A DNA stretch of 64,000 nt from Isochrysis galbana (lineage: Eukaryota; Haptophyta; Isochrysidales; Isochrysidaceae): NCBI GenBank assembly GCA_018136815.1, contig CM030931.1, positions 10,923,072 through 10,987,071 of the forward strand, given 5' to 3'. This document shows positions 62,352 through 64,000 of the stretch, in pieces. The notes beneath the pieces are model-generated. The model was given only the letters and a program-made list of their open reading frames with translations, was not told the origin of the DNA and ran no database searches. Each line of letters begins with the position of its first letter. The stretch's first letter is position 1. Position numbers and translations under genes: made by a program.

Positions 62352-63978
62352 TCACCACATTCCGAACGTCGGTGGGTTCCACGACACATAAGGGGAAGGG
62401 CGCCTCGCCTTGGGATGCTTCTCGGCGGTGCGCAGAAGGGCCATCATCCGAGTGAAGCATTTTGTATGCGTACTACCGGGCTCAAGCGAGTGAAGACGGC
62501 TCAAGTAGTAGAGATTTTGGCCCAGGCGCAAGCTAGCCTCGCCTTGCATGTGCGCGCTGGAATTCCAGAAGCGTCCCTCCCATGGCTTGGCACCCGCGGT
62601 CTTGCCCCAGTAGTGAAACAGGTAGTACTTGGGACCGCGTCGGCCTGCTGAGTGTGGGTTGAAGTAGACACCTAGATCGTGCCGGATGAAGAACATGTAC
62701 CAAAAGAAGCCTTGGTCCTCGGCGCCTGCCACGAAGCGCCACGTGTTTCTCTGAACGGCGACTGTGCTCAAGAGCGGAGTATGCCAGAACCTGCGGTCCA
62801 CCGTTGTCGGGCTCGAGTAACTGGAACCACCTGCACTTATGTTGAAGAAGCGCGGGCGCAGCCGTTCAGCTGTAGACCGTGGTGGACCCAACAGCCGCCA
62901 TCCGTGCGAGATATTGAACAGGCACTCCCTAAGCACGTGAACCCCATCTTCGAAGAGGCGTCTCGACGGACGGAGCAGGAGCTGGCCTGTGTTAAGCGGC
63001 GCCTCATGATCTGCAACACCGAGCAGGCGCATGCCCGCACCCGCCAACTTTGCGGAGTCGACCCTCTGATCCTTGCGATGGCGAAGGAAGACAGGCAACG
63101 CCAGATACCACCGATTACGCACGCTTCGCGGGGAGAGCTCAAACGGCATCAAATCAACATCAAGATCAGCCAAGAAAACAGCATCGTACTCTACTAACGA
63201 GACGAACTGCCACTTCCACCTGTACGACAGAGCGCATGGGAGGCCGTCAACGTTAGCATCATGTGGCAATGCACGGGACCGGGGAGGCTCTGTGCGGCCC
63301 TCACATGATCTGCGAAGGCATGTGAGTGTGAACTCCCCGATCGTGCAACTGCTTGCCCACACATCCATCGATCGCCGTCCACAGTCGCCGGCTCGTGGGA
63401 ATGACGCGCAGATCTGATTCACAGTCACTCGCTTCAGCTGGCGCCACCCCAGCTTCTGCCACTAGGAACACGTCCACTTGCCAAGGGCTTTCCAGCGCAG
63501 CCTTGAGCCTGCGCGCGCCCTGGCACCAACCGTACAGCGCACACTGCTGCTGCGTGCCGATGAGCAGTGTTCCGATCCCCAACCGCACTTGCCGGCTGGT
63601 CGGCATTGCAGTGAGGTTGGAACGCTCGGCGGCGACCGCTCCTCTCCTCCTTCTTGGCGGCGCGAGTACGCGCGTCGGCGCGAGCGCGAGCGTCCACCAC
63701 TCGGCATCAGCGTGTTCCCATCCCCACCAGTGGCCAAGGTTGGCCATGTCGCACTGCGAATACCACGCGCATAGACCGGCAGATGGAGCGAAGGAGACAA
63801 ACACACACCGTGTGCACCGCTCGCACCGCGCGAGGCACTCGAGGCTCGCTGTATGGAAGGGCGCCGGGCGTAGGCTCCAGAAGGCACTGTTCTGGCGCTC
63901 GCACTCCGCACCACCCTCCGATGCGTGCGTCCGCCCGCAGAACCCACGGTGCGCCGGCGGGCCAGCGGGCAGCGCCAT
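62352..63978 (-). CDS. Glycosyltransferase with GT-A DxD motif, Cys-rich N-terminus (two exons, right edge)
   Basis: Exon 1 is 63978-63305 and exon 2 is 63219-62352; the 85-bp intron starts GTGAGG and ends GTACAG. Splicing joins MPSQIM to WKWQFVSLVEYDAVFLADLD and gives 513 residues. EYDAVFLADLDVDLMPF is the GT-A block of glycogenin/GT8-like enzymes, where DLDVD binds metal and sugar nucleotide, followed by LNTGQLLLRPSRRLFEDGV and later FVAGAEDQGFFWYMFF and KYYLFHYWGK. The first 110 residues hold closely spaced Cys (CLARCERCTRCVFVSFAPSA, CAWYSQCD), a PAN/apple-like extracellular module. Next comes RLGIGTLLIGTQQQCALYGW, the start of the transferase fold. There is no signal peptide at the ATG at 63978, so the gene may start beyond the window. 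Donor and acceptor are unknown. Confidence 0.75.
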
Positions 63979-64000
63979 CGACCGCCCTCTCGTGGGAAGC

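Overview
The window looks like nuclear DNA of a GC-rich, flagellated, photosynthetic protist with a complex (secondary, red-lineage) plastid, most like a haptophyte. This is an inference. The intact genes have short GT-AG introns (79-399 bp). One gene carries a bipartite plastid-targeting presequence (PrmA), one is axonemal (CFAP58), one encodes a KDO transferase, and several are diverse GT-A glycosyltransferases. Three runs of exactly 100 N (16811-16910, 36255-36354, 47355-47454) are scaffold joins, so order and content across them are not proven.

Layout. 1-3.1 kb: decayed minus-strand coding sequence with two mutually inverted pyrimidine-rich tracts. 3.5-5.3 kb: dispersed repeats and a 204-bp tandem repeat. 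5.98-10.0 kb: a 4.0-kb DNA transposon with TTAA target duplications, a Mutator-like/CXC transposase and a 225-bp-arm internal inverted repeat. 10.1-13.1 kb: tandem repeats and a frameshifted gene. 13.5-14.5 kb: first copy of a ~0.93-kb retroposon (family B here). 16.1-19.4 kb: satellite-like repeats, a 109-bp-arm palindrome and a broken repeat-borne ORF. 20.3-21.9 kb: an Fe(II)/2-oxoglutarate dioxygenase. 22-24.3 kb: a nest of retroposons. 24.5-28.1 kb: a two-exon glycosyltransferase behind a duplicated 5' region. 29-32.5 kb: nucleotidyltransferase pseudogene, SAP30BP/HCNGP-like gene, Cys-rich ORF and CUE-domain gene. 33-36.1 kb: LINE tail and KDO transferase. 37-38.3 kb: coiled-coil gene. 38.85-41.94 kb: the best-preserved LINE. 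43.3-47.1 kb: six-exon CFAP58. 47.5-50 kb: LINE ORF1 and another LINE 3' piece. 51.4-52.5 kb: two-exon HTH protein. 53.4-54.4 kb: third family-B retroposon. 55.4-59.9 kb: nested LINE remnants, a hAT-type MITE and a Stowaway-like MITE. 60.5-61.6 kb: plastid PrmA. 62.3-64 kb: two-exon glycosyltransferase running off the right edge.

The host genes are unrelated housekeeping, cilium, glycan and plastid genes and form no operon or pathway cluster. Most of the rest is mobile DNA, often nested, with several insertions still flanked by perfect target-site duplications. The most notable signals are: the TTAA transposon with its internal hairpin; the family-B retroposon with 15-18 bp duplications at all three copies; LINEs that end in oligo(T) on the sense strand; short elements built from the LINE ORF1 start plus a LINE-like tail; and one such element inserted in an older LINE reverse transcriptase whose reading frame resumes across the site.
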